NCBI RefSeq assembly: GCF_004519315.1
Contig: NZ_SOZE01000013.1
Coordinates: 62,001 to 126,000, forward strand
Direction: 5' to 3'
DNA length: 64,000 bases
DNA from: Mucilaginibacter psychrotolerans
GTDB taxonomy: Bacteria; Bacteroidota; Bacteroidia; Sphingobacteriales; Sphingobacteriaceae
The number at the start of each line of letters is the position of its first letter. Positions within the stretch are counted from its first letter, which is position 1. Made by a program: the position numbers and the translations under genes. Positions 49,875 through 58,888 of the stretch are shown here, piece by piece. Under the pieces are notes generated by a model that saw nothing but the letters and a program-made list of their open reading frames with translations, had not been told where the DNA came from and did not search any database.

Positions 49875-52800
49875 CTATGCCAGTACCGCATTCATATTCG
49901 TCAGGCTCAATATCTCGGCCATCAAATCGTCGCTGGGGTTTACTTTGTGGCTTTTAGATGCCAGGTTCACGAACATCGATTCCTCTCCGTCGTTGATCTT
50001 GAATTTAAGCAGGCAACTTCGCGATGGGTACTTCTGGTTATTGGTATCTACCATCTGCAGCAGGCTTGCGATCACCTGGTCGTTTACTGCGTTTATGTCC
50101 AAACTTACGGTTACCGATTTGGTGAGTTTCTCCCGCATTTCAGATAGCAGGCTCATCACGGTTACGCGCAAATCCCAGTTATCCTTTTGCCTGAATTTTT
50201 CTTCGATATTGCCTTTGATGTGCAGGAAATAGCCATCCATCATCAAATTGCGGAACTTGACGTAATCCTCTCCAAAAAATGCAAACTCATACGACTCGTC
50301 GTAATCTTCCAGCACAAAGGTGCCAAAGGGTTTGCCCATCTTGGTCGTTTTATGCTGTACGTTGCCAACCAGGCCGCCAATGCATATTTCGCCGCGCTTG
50401 CGCAAATCGGCAAATTTGGCCATAATTTCTTCGCCGCCCTCGCCCGAGCGGGCCTTTTGTACTACCTTGAGCTCGGCCAGGGTTGTGTTGCAGTATTTCT
50501 CCAGTTCCAGCTTATAGTTATCAAGCGGATGACCGGTAAGGTAGATGCCAATAACATCCTTTTCATATTTCAAACGTTCTATCAAGGGCCATTCTTCTGC
50601 ATCGGGCATAGCAGGCTCCGGGATGTACGATGCTACCTCGCCGCCGAATAACGACGACTGCGAACTGTTCTTGGTGTTCTGGTAATCGTTTCCGTATTTA
50701 ATGAGGCGTTCTATGCCCGTAAGCAGGCCATTCTCCGTCTTGGCGAAAAACTGCGCCCGGCAAAGGCCAAAGCCATCGAAGGCACCCCCATAAACCAGGT
50801 TTTCGTATGATTTTCGGTTTACAGATCGCGTGTTGCTTCGCTGCGCAAAGTCGTACACGCTGGTGTACGGGCCTCCCTCGTTACGTTCCTCTATGATGCT
50901 TTCTACCGCCTTTTCGCCTACGCCCTTTACGCCCGCCATCCCGAAGCGGATAACGCCTTTTTTATTGGCTGCAAAAGCCATGTCGCTTTCGTTGATATCC
51001 GGCCCCAAAACCTGCACACCCATACGGCGGCATTCTTCCATAAAGAAGGTAATCTTCTCCATGTTGTTTTGGTTGTTCAATACCGCCGCCATATACTCGG
51101 CGGGGTAATGCGCTTTTAAGTATGCCGTTTGGTACGCCACGAAAGCGTAGCAGGTTGAGTGCGATTTATTGAACGCGTATTGTGCAAATGCTTTCCAGTC
51201 CGTCCATATTTTGGTGAGCTTATCTTTAGGGTGACCTTTGGCAATTGCCCCATCCATAAACTGCGCCTCCATTTTGTTGAGTACCTCAATTTGCTTTTTA
51301 CCCATGGCCTTACGCAAAACGTCGGCATCGCCTTTACTGAAGCCCGCCAGCTTTTGCGACAAGAGCATCACCTGCTCCTGGTACACGGTAATACCATAGG
51401 TTTCGCCCAGGTACTCTTCCATGTCGGGTAGGTCGAATACGATGGGTTCCTGCCCATGCTTACGCTTGATAAAGTTGGGGATGTACTCTATCGGCCCCGG
51501 GCGGTACAGGGCGTTCATGGCAATCAAATCCTCAAATTTATCCGGCTTCAGATCGCGCAGGTACATCTGCATACCATCACTTTCAAACTGGAAGGTGCCG
51601 TTGGTATCACCCCGCTGGTAAAGTTCATAGGTTTGAACATCATCAAGCGGGATGTAGTCGATATCGATGTGTATATCATGGTTCTGCTTAATCATGCGCA
51701 GGGCATCCTTGATAATGGTAAGCGTTTTAAGGCCCAAAAAGTCCATCTTGATAACGCCTGCATCTTCAATCACGCGCCCGTCATACTGGGTAACCAGCAG
51801 GTCCGAGTCCTTAGCGGTGGCAACGGGTACAATGTCTGTTAAATCGTAAGGGGCGATGATGATACCTGCCGCGTGTACACCTGTATTACGTACCGAACCT
51901 TCCAGTTTTTCGGCCTCGCGTAGCACAATACCTTTAAGCTCGGTTGATTTGTAGATGGCCTGCAGTTCGGGAACTTGCTCTATGGCTGTCTTCAGGTTGA
52001 TGCCCAGTGTATCGGGTACCAACTTTTTCAGCGCATTCACATCGGCAAGTGGCATATCCAGCACGCGGCCTACATCTTGTATGCTGGTGCGGGCGGCCAT
52101 AGAGCCATAGGTGATAATTTGGGCCACCTGGTTTTTGCCGTATTTATCAACCACGTAATCGATAACCCTTTGGCGGCCTGCATCGTCAAAATCCGTATCG
52201 ATATCGGGCATGCTCTTCCTGTCGGGGTTCAAAAAACGCTCGAACAGGAGGTTGTACTTCAGCGGGTCGATATTGGTGATACCTGTGCAATAGGCTACCA
52301 CAGATCCTGCGGCCGAACCACGGCCCGGACCGATGAATACACCCATATCGCGGCCCGCCTTGATGAAGTCGGCAACGATTAGGAAATACCCCGCAAAACC
52401 CATGGTACGGATGGTGAACAGTTCGAAGTTGATGCGCTCCTCGGCCTCGGGGCTGATGTCTTTATAACGCTCTTTAGCACCTAAAAAAGTAAGGTGTTTA
52501 AGATATTCCCACTGGTTAAGGGTATCGGCATCGGGCGTAAGGTCGCTGTGTATCTTAAATTCGGGCGGGATAACATAGTTGGGGAGGAGTATGTCGCGCT
52601 TTAGCTTCAGCACATCTACTTTATCCACAATCTCCTGCGTATTGTCCAACGCTTCGGGGATATCATGGAACAGCTTGCCCATTTCATCCTGCGTTTTAAA
52701 ATAAAACTGATCGTTGGTAAAGCCGAAGCGGTAGCCTTTGCCGCCTTCCTCATCGGTTGCGATGGGGGTGCTTTGTAAATCGCCGGTGTTTACGCAAAGC

Positions 52801-53465
52801 AAAATATCATGCGCGTTCGAGTCCTGTTGATCCACGTAATGCGAATCGTTTGAGCAAATTACCTTTACGTTGTACTTTTTGGCGAACTTCATCAGCACCA
52901 GGTTCACCGTATTTTGCTCGGGGATATCGTGGCGCTGCATTTCTATATAGAAATCCTCGCCAAACAAATCAAGCCACCATTTAAATTCTATCTCGGCAGC
53001 CGCCTCACCATCGCGCAAAATAGCCTGTGGTACCGATGCGCCCAGGCAGCAGGTAGTGGCGATGATGCCTTTGTGGTATTTTAAAATGAGCTCTTTATCA
53101 ATACGCGGCCATTTGCTGTAAAGGCCCTCCATATAGCCCAAAGAGCATAGCTTGATGAGGTTTTGGTATCCCTCGGCATTTTTGGCCAGCATCAACTGGT
53201 GGTAGCGCTTATCTTTTTTCTCTTTGGTGAATTGCTTTTTATGCCTATCGTCTACCACGTAAAACTCGCAGCCTACAATGGGTTTTACGCCATGCTTACC
53301 AGCTTCGGCTACAAACTTGAATGCGCCGAACATGTTGCCGTGGTCGGTAATGGCCAGGGCCTTCATGCCGTCGGCAGCAGCCTTTTTATATAACTTGGTT
53401 ATATCGGCGGCGCCATCAAGTAGCGAAAACTGGGTATGAACGTGTAAGTGCGAAAATTGGGGCAT
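49875..53465 (-). CDS. dnaE: DNA polymerase III subunit alpha
   Basis: Replicative polymerase, 1196 residues from ATG 53465 (MPQFSHLHVHTQFSLLDG). N-terminal PHP domain with HLHVHTQFS; the palm carries PDIDTDFDDAGRQ (metal-binding Asp pair) and FIGPGRGSAAGSVVAY; fingers YRPGPIEYIPNFIKRKHG and TYGITVYQEQVMLLSQKLAGF; the tandem HhH and OB domains follow to the C-terminus (ICIGGLVGNVQHKTTKMGKPFGTFVLEDY). An upstream start at 53507 lies across the promoter's -7 element and is rejected. Confidence 0.98.
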   Translation of the reverse strand: MPQFSHLHVHTQFSLLDGAADITKLYKKAAADGMKALAITDHGNMFGAFKFVAEAGKHGVKPIVGCEFYVVDDRHKKQFTKEKKDKRYHQLMLAKNAEGYQNLIKLCSLGYMEGLYSKWPRIDKELILKYHKGIIATTCCLGASVPQAILRDGEAAAEIEFKWWLDLFGEDFYIEMQRHDIPEQNTVNLVLMKFAKKYNVKVICSNDSHYVDQQDSNAHDILLCVNTGDLQSTPIATDEEGGKGYRFGFTNDQFYFKTQDEMGKLFHDIPEALDNTQEIVDKVDVLKLKRDILLPNYVIPPEFKIHSDLTPDADTLNQWEYLKHLTFLGAKERYKDISPEAEERINFELFTIRTMGFAGYFLIVADFIKAGRDMGVFIGPGRGSAAGSVVAYCTGITNIDPLKYNLLFERFLNPDRKSMPDIDTDFDDAGRQRVIDYVVDKYGKNQVAQIITYGSMAARTSIQDVGRVLDMPLADVNALKKLVPDTLGINLKTAIEQVPELQAIYKSTELKGIVLREAEKLEGSVRNTGVHAAGIIIAPYDLTDIVPVATAKDSDLLVTQYDGRVIEDAGVIKMDFLGLKTLTIIKDALRMIKQNHDIHIDIDYIPLDDVQTYELYQRGDTNGTFQFESDGMQMYLRDLKPDKFEDLIAMNALYRPGPIEYIPNFIKRKHGQEPIVFDLPDMEEYLGETYGITVYQEQVMLLSQKLAGFSKGDADVLRKAMGKKQIEVLNKMEAQFMDGAIAKGHPKDKLTKIWTDWKAFAQYAFNKSHSTCYAFVAYQTAYLKAHYPAEYMAAVLNNQNNMEKITFFMEECRRMGVQVLGPDINESDMAFAANKKGVIRFGMAGVKGVGEKAVESIIEERNEGGPYTSVYDFAQRSNTRSVNRKSYENLVYGGAFDGFGLCRAQFFAKTENGLLTGIERLIKYGNDYQNTKNSSQSSLFGGEVASYIPEPAMPDAEEWPLIERLKYEKDVIGIYLTGHPLDNYKLELEKYCNTTLAELKVVQKARSGEGGEEIMAKFADLRKRGEICIGGLVGNVQHKTTKMGKPFGTFVLEDYDESYEFAFFGEDYVKFRNLMMDGYFLHIKGNIEEKFRQKDNWDLRVTVMSLLSEMREKLTKSVTVSLDINAVNDQVIASLLQMVDTNNQKYPSRSCLLKFKINDGEESMFVNLASKSHKVNPSDDLMAEILSLTNMNAVLA

Positions 53466-53495
53466 GGTATCTTTCTCTCCGTATCGTGTAGACTG

Positions 53496-53521
53496 CAAAT
53501 TTACCAAAAAACGAAACGCAA
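53496..53521 (-). promoter_or_regulatory. Promoter of dnaE
   Basis: On the minus strand TTG (plus 53519-53521), 15 nt, TAAATTTG (plus 53496-53503), a perfect TAnnTTTG, with predicted start about 24 nt before the dnaE ATG. The spacer is slightly short. The remaining 240 bp of the gap to tamB contains no supported gene. Confidence 0.6.
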
Positions 53522-53764
53522 TCAGGTTTATGATTTTAAAATTATTAATAATGTTTGCCGGGCGTTCAACTTTAGGACTTACTTTAGCTATCTAAGCAGC
53601 GACTGATTTGAGCGCTGGATTTTACGGTCAAAATGTATGATTCAATAGGTGAATTCTCTTTATTAGGGAAAACAAATTCCCTTTTTAGCATGTTGGCAGT
53701 GTGTAATAAACACTTTAGCACATAATTTGTAAAAGTATAAGAAACAACCCTAACCTCTACGGAT

Positions 53765-56700
53765 TTGGAAAGATTTGGACGTATAGCCCTCAAAACAATA
53801 CTTTGGATAATTGCAAGTGTCATCTTTTTGGTGTTGCTTGTAGTTATTTTAATACAGGTACCCGCCGTGCAGAACTATGCAAAAGATAAGGCGGTTACTT
53901 TTTTGCAAAATAAAATCCATACCAGGGTAGAGATAGGCCATATTAGCCTGGGCCTGCCCAAATTGCTGGTGCTGGAGGATGTTTATTTTGAGGACCAGAA
54001 AAAAGACACCCTGATAGCAGGCGATAAGCTGAAAGTAGATATTACTCTGCTTAAGCTGCTGCAAAATAAGGTAGAGGTAAACGAGATAAACCTGGAAGGC
54101 ATCACTGCCAAGATAAGTCGTGGCCCAGATAGCCTCTTCAATTTCGATTACATCATCAAGGCGTTTGTTGGCGAGCAGAAAAAAGAAGTGAAGCCAGCCG
54201 ATACGGCTTCTACCATGAAGTTCTCGCTGGACAAAATCATTTTAGACCGGATAAACGTAACCTATAAAGATGCGACAACGGGCAATGATGTGAAATTCTT
54301 GCTGGGCCATTTCGATACCCGCATCAAAGATTTCGACCTGGATAAGATGAAGTTTACCATCCCTAAGATAAACCTGAGTGGGGTGAACGCCAAAATTATC
54401 CAGACGCCGGCAGGGTCATCTATTTCGCAAGCGGCTGTGGTCGACACCGCCGTTACCCCCCTTAATATGGATCTTACCCTGGGTGAGATAAACGTAGATA
54501 AAGTGAAAGTTGATTACCGCAGCGGCGAGATGGCCGCCTCGGTAAACCTGGGTAAGTTTTTGGTGAATATGGATAAGATAGACCTGCGCAACCAGTACGT
54601 AGGTGTTAAAACCATCGAGCTGAGCAACACCGATGCCGGGCTGATATTCGACAAGCCGAAAACCGTTGCCAAGGCGGTAGATAAGGCCATCAAAAAATTG
54701 GATACCCTGGTATCGGCCAGGCAAACCGCTAAAGGGTGGACGGCCAACCTGGGCAGGATAACTTTGGTGAACGATAACATCAAATTCGATAACGATGTAC
54801 AGAAAGCCTTACCCCGTGGGCTTGATTTTGCGCACATGAGCATTAAAAACCTGAATGCCGATATAGAAAACCTGGCCTACCATCCGGATAGCTTGTCGGG
54901 TAGGGTAAATGCGGTTACCTTCAGCGAAAAAAGTGGGTTGAAGCTCAATAAGTTCCACACCAGCTTTTTTTATGGCCCGAGAGGAGCGTACCTGAAAGAT
55001 CTGCTTGCGGAGACACCCACATCCGTTATTCAAAAAGAACTGATCGTAGGCTATCCGTCCATCGATGCACTCGCCACTAACGTGGGTAAATTGAGCATCA
55101 ACGCCAATTTAGATGGCAGCAAACTGGGCCTGCGCGATATATTGTTGCTAATGCCTACCATGGCTTCTATGGAACCATTCAAATCATCGCCCAATACGGT
55201 GCTTAAAATAAACGGCCGCGTTAACGGCACGGTGGATAATCTATGCATACCCAACGTAGAGGTAAGCGGTTTTGGCAATACTTATGTCAAGGCATCTGCT
55301 ATTGCCAAAGGCTTGCCCGATGTGGATAAGGCTTATCTCGACCTTACTATTAACGATTTTCGCACCAGTCGCAACGATATTGTTCGCCTGGTGCCCAGTG
55401 GCACTATACCGCCAACGGTGAGTATTCCCGACAACATGAATCTGAAGGGTACCTTTAAAGGCACCATGAAAAACTTCGGTACCAACATGCAACTGCGCAG
55501 CAGCTATGGTGCGGTAGATTTGGTAGCGGCCTTAAAAAGCGGAAAACGCAAAGGCAGCGAAACCTATTCGGCCAATATAAAGGCCAATAACCTAAACGTG
55601 GGCGCGCTTACTAAACAACCCCAGATGGTGGGTATGGTGACCATGAGCGCAAACATTAGCGGTGCCGGACTCGACCCGAAGACCGCCAGCCTTAAGTTCA
55701 ACGGCAATGTGGCCAGCGCGTATGTTAAAGGCTATACCTATAAAAACCTGGTGATGAAAGGCACGGCCAGCAACGGTGCATACGTGGCCAACGCCCGCAT
55801 GATAGACCCTAACATCAACTTTAGCCTGGATGCCAAGGCCAACATGAACAAGAAATATCCATCGGTAAACGCTACGCTGATGGTGGATAGCATCGATCTG
55901 CAGAAACTGGGCTTTACCAAGGATGTGATGCGTTTCCATGGGAAGATAGTGGCCGATGTGCCTACCGCCGACCCGGATTACCTCAACGCTAATATTATGG
56001 CGACGGAACTGCTGGTAAACAATGCAGGCAAGCGCGTCAATTTAGATACCGTTAGCCTGATATCTACCGCCAATGCCGATAGTAGCAGCCTGCGCCTTAA
56101 AACGCCTGTGTTTTATGCGCATATGGGCGGCAAGTATAAACTGACAGAAGTTGGCCCTGCCGTGCTGGATGTGATCAATAAATATTATAATACCAACCTG
56201 GTCACAGGCACACCAACAGCAAAAGTTAAATATTCTCCACAGCAATTCACGTTTGATGCGCGGCTGGTGAAAACGCCGTTGATAGATAAATTCGCGCCTG
56301 ATCTGAAACAGCTTGATCCGGTATTGATAAACGGCCGCTTCAACAGTACTACCGGCGAATTGGTAGTTAATGGCTCGATGCCAAAAGTAATATATGGTAC
56401 CAATACCGTAAACAACATGAAGCTGGCTATCAACACAGGCAATAACGCGCTTAATTACGGCCTTACGGTTGATGAGATAAAGGTAGGCTCCTCTTTAGAT
56501 TTATTATACACCAGCGTAACCGGCTCGGCACAGAACAACAAATTGGGCATCAGTCTGCAGGTGCGCGATGTCGCCAAAAAGGAGCGTTACCGAGTTGCCG
56601 GCGTTTTCAGCGTAATACCCAACGAGTACCAGTTCAGCTTTTTGCAGGATGGTGTAATGTTGGATTATACCGCCTGGGCCGTTAACCCCAACAACGCACT

Positions 56701-58888
56701 GGAATTTGGCAACAAAGGCATACTGGCGCGCAATTTCAGCCTCACCAATAGCAATCAGGTGCTGAGTATAAATACACCGTCGGGCCAATACAATGCACCC
56801 ATCAATGTAGATTTTAAGAATTTCAAAATAGAGACCATCACCAAAATGGCTAAGCAGGATTCCTTGCTGGTAGGTGGTACCATCAACGGCAATGCGGTGG
56901 TGAGCAACTTCCAAAAATCGCCGGCGTTCGAGGCGGCCATCAACGTTAGCGATTTCAACTTTAAAGGCGATACGGTGGGCAACATCGCGCTCAAGGTAAA
57001 TAACCAAACCGCAAACGCCTACGCCGCACAGATGAGCATCACGGGCAAAGGCAACCAGGTAGACCTTAACGGCATGTATTACACCGCTCCCGAGGGCCGT
57101 TTCGATATGAACCTGAACATTGTTAATCTGGGCGTGAAGAGCATAGAAGGATTCAGCTTCGGGGCCATCCGCAATTCCAGCGGAAACATAACCGGCGCAC
57201 TAAAAATAACCGGAACGACGGCGGCACCGGCAGTAAGGGGCGATATCAACTTCAATAAGGTGGCCTTCAACGTATCTATGCTCAACTCATACTTTACCAT
57301 GCCCAAGGAGAGCATCACGTTCAACGACGAGGGTATCCGCTTCAATGATTTTACCCTTGTAGATTCTACCAATAATAAGGCCATCATCACCGGATCGATC
57401 TATACCAAAACCTATACCGATTTCAAATTCGGCATGGATATCCGGGCAGACAACTTCCGGATGATCAATTCTACCAAGGCAGATAACCAACTGTTTTACG
57501 GTAAATTATTCATGGATGCCAACGTGAAGATACGCGGCGATATGGCCAAACCAATCGTTGATGCCAACCTCACTGTAAACGAGAAAACAGATATGGTTTT
57601 TGTGCTGCCCACTGCCGATCCGGCTGCAGAAGACCGCGAAGGGGTGGTGGAATTCATAGACCAAAGCGCGCCCAGGATGGACTCTATCCTGCTGGCCAAA
57701 CAGTTGGATTCGCTTAAAAAATCGGAGCTGCGCGGCCTCGACGTAACCGCCGTGGTGAACATTGACAAGAACGCCAATTTCACTATAGTAATAGATGAGC
57801 GCAACGGCGACGTTGTGAACCTTAAAGGCGAGGCCCATCTTAGTGGAAGTATAGACCCCAGCGGGAAAACCAGCCTTACGGGTACCTACGTAGTGAACCA
57901 GGGTTCGTACAATTTGCAGTACGCAACGGTGAGCCGCAAATTTAACTTTAAGCAGGGTAGTACCATCACCTGGACGGGTGACCCCACCAGCGCGAACATC
58001 AACCTTACGGCCATTTACGTAGCCAACGTGCCGCCTATTGATCTGGTGGCCAGTCAGCTTGGCGATGCCAACAATACGCAGTACAAGCAAAAGCTGCCTT
58101 TCAACGTAGACCTCAACCTGCGTAACGAGTTAATGAAACCCGAAATCAGTTTCGATATTACCCTGCCCGATAGCAACTACAATGTATCCGGCGAAGTAAC
58201 AACAACCGTGAACACCCGCCTTAACCAGATAAGGCAAGACCCTAACGAACTGAACAAACAAGTGCTGGGCGTACTGGTGCTGGGCCACTTTATTGGCGAT
58301 AACCCGCTGCAAAGCCAGGGCGGGAGTGCAGGGGTAGAGGGGGCCATCCGCAACAGCGTGAGCAGCTTACTTACCGATCAATTGAATAATCTTGCTGGCG
58401 GCCTCATCTCAGGCGTAGACCTGGATTTCGGTTTAACCTCGGGGCAGGACTACTCCTCGGGCACGGCCCAGAACCGAACGGACCTGAACATAGGGGTATC
58501 CAAACGCTTCCTTAACGACAGGCTTACTGTATCGGTTGGCAATAACTTCAACCTGGAGGGGGCGCAACAGGGGCAAAAAACATCTAACATAGCGGGCAAC
58601 GTATCGGTTAATTATAAGCTGAGCAAAGATGGCCGCTATTCGTTACGCGCTTACCGAAAAGACGAGTACGTGGTGATACAAGGGCAAATCGTCGAAACCG
58701 GGCTGGGTTTTTCGCTCACGGTTGATTATAACCGCTTCCGCGAGATTTTCCGTAAACGTACCGATGCAGAGAAAGAGATGCGTAAGCGCTATAACCAGGA
58801 GCAGAAACTGAAAGATGCGCAGGATAAAGCATCGCAGCAAAAAGATAAAGAAGACAGGGCAAGGACGCAGACGACAACTACACAATGA
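53765..58888 (+). CDS. tamB: TamB-type translocation/assembly module protein
   Basis: 1707 residues. One N-terminal membrane anchor (TILWIIASVIFLVLLVVILIQVPAV) followed by an AsmA/TamB-like region and a very long beta-taco/beta-groove made of repeating beta strands; the C-terminal DUF490 domain runs roughly from residue 1250 to 1650 (GSYNLQYATVSRKFNFKQGSTITWTGDPTSANINLTAIYVANVPPIDLVASQ, LPFNVDLNLRNELMKPEISFDITLPD). A Lys/Gln-rich tail ends it. It bridges inner and outer membranes for lipid transfer or OMP assembly. The start is TTG with no ATG in frame upstream. It overlaps tamL by 4 bp. Confidence 0.93.
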   Translation: MERFGRIALKTILWIIASVIFLVLLVVILIQVPAVQNYAKDKAVTFLQNKIHTRVEIGHISLGLPKLLVLEDVYFEDQKKDTLIAGDKLKVDITLLKLLQNKVEVNEINLEGITAKISRGPDSLFNFDYIIKAFVGEQKKEVKPADTASTMKFSLDKIILDRINVTYKDATTGNDVKFLLGHFDTRIKDFDLDKMKFTIPKINLSGVNAKIIQTPAGSSISQAAVVDTAVTPLNMDLTLGEINVDKVKVDYRSGEMAASVNLGKFLVNMDKIDLRNQYVGVKTIELSNTDAGLIFDKPKTVAKAVDKAIKKLDTLVSARQTAKGWTANLGRITLVNDNIKFDNDVQKALPRGLDFAHMSIKNLNADIENLAYHPDSLSGRVNAVTFSEKSGLKLNKFHTSFFYGPRGAYLKDLLAETPTSVIQKELIVGYPSIDALATNVGKLSINANLDGSKLGLRDILLLMPTMASMEPFKSSPNTVLKINGRVNGTVDNLCIPNVEVSGFGNTYVKASAIAKGLPDVDKAYLDLTINDFRTSRNDIVRLVPSGTIPPTVSIPDNMNLKGTFKGTMKNFGTNMQLRSSYGAVDLVAALKSGKRKGSETYSANIKANNLNVGALTKQPQMVGMVTMSANISGAGLDPKTASLKFNGNVASAYVKGYTYKNLVMKGTASNGAYVANARMIDPNINFSLDAKANMNKKYPSVNATLMVDSIDLQKLGFTKDVMRFHGKIVADVPTADPDYLNANIMATELLVNNAGKRVNLDTVSLISTANADSSSLRLKTPVFYAHMGGKYKLTEVGPAVLDVINKYYNTNLVTGTPTAKVKYSPQQFTFDARLVKTPLIDKFAPDLKQLDPVLINGRFNSTTGELVVNGSMPKVIYGTNTVNNMKLAINTGNNALNYGLTVDEIKVGSSLDLLYTSVTGSAQNNKLGISLQVRDVAKKERYRVAGVFSVIPNEYQFSFLQDGVMLDYTAWAVNPNNALEFGNKGILARNFSLTNSNQVLSINTPSGQYNAPINVDFKNFKIETITKMAKQDSLLVGGTINGNAVVSNFQKSPAFEAAINVSDFNFKGDTVGNIALKVNNQTANAYAAQMSITGKGNQVDLNGMYYTAPEGRFDMNLNIVNLGVKSIEGFSFGAIRNSSGNITGALKITGTTAAPAVRGDINFNKVAFNVSMLNSYFTMPKESITFNDEGIRFNDFTLVDSTNNKAIITGSIYTKTYTDFKFGMDIRADNFRMINSTKADNQLFYGKLFMDANVKIRGDMAKPIVDANLTVNEKTDMVFVLPTADPAAEDREGVVEFIDQSAPRMDSILLAKQLDSLKKSELRGLDVTAVVNIDKNANFTIVIDERNGDVVNLKGEAHLSGSIDPSGKTSLTGTYVVNQGSYNLQYATVSRKFNFKQGSTITWTGDPTSANINLTAIYVANVPPIDLVASQLGDANNTQYKQKLPFNVDLNLRNELMKPEISFDITLPDSNYNVSGEVTTTVNTRLNQIRQDPNELNKQVLGVLVLGHFIGDNPLQSQGGSAGVEGAIRNSVSSLLTDQLNNLAGGLISGVDLDFGLTSGQDYSSGTAQNRTDLNIGVSKRFLNDRLTVSVGNNFNLEGAQQGQKTSNIAGNVSVNYKLSKDGRYSLRAYRKDEYVVIQGQIVETGLGFSLTVDYNRFREIFRKRTDAEKEMRKRYNQEQKLKDAQDKASQQKDKEDRARTQTTTTQ

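Noticed and set aside
53584..53823. 79-codon minus-strand ORF between dnaE and tamB
   Set aside because: Overlaps the tamB start, has no recognisable motif and no promoter; the sequence is AT-rich leader.
57506..58090. Minus-strand ORF of 194 codons within tamB
   Set aside because: Shadow of the tamB C-terminal domain; no independent evidence.
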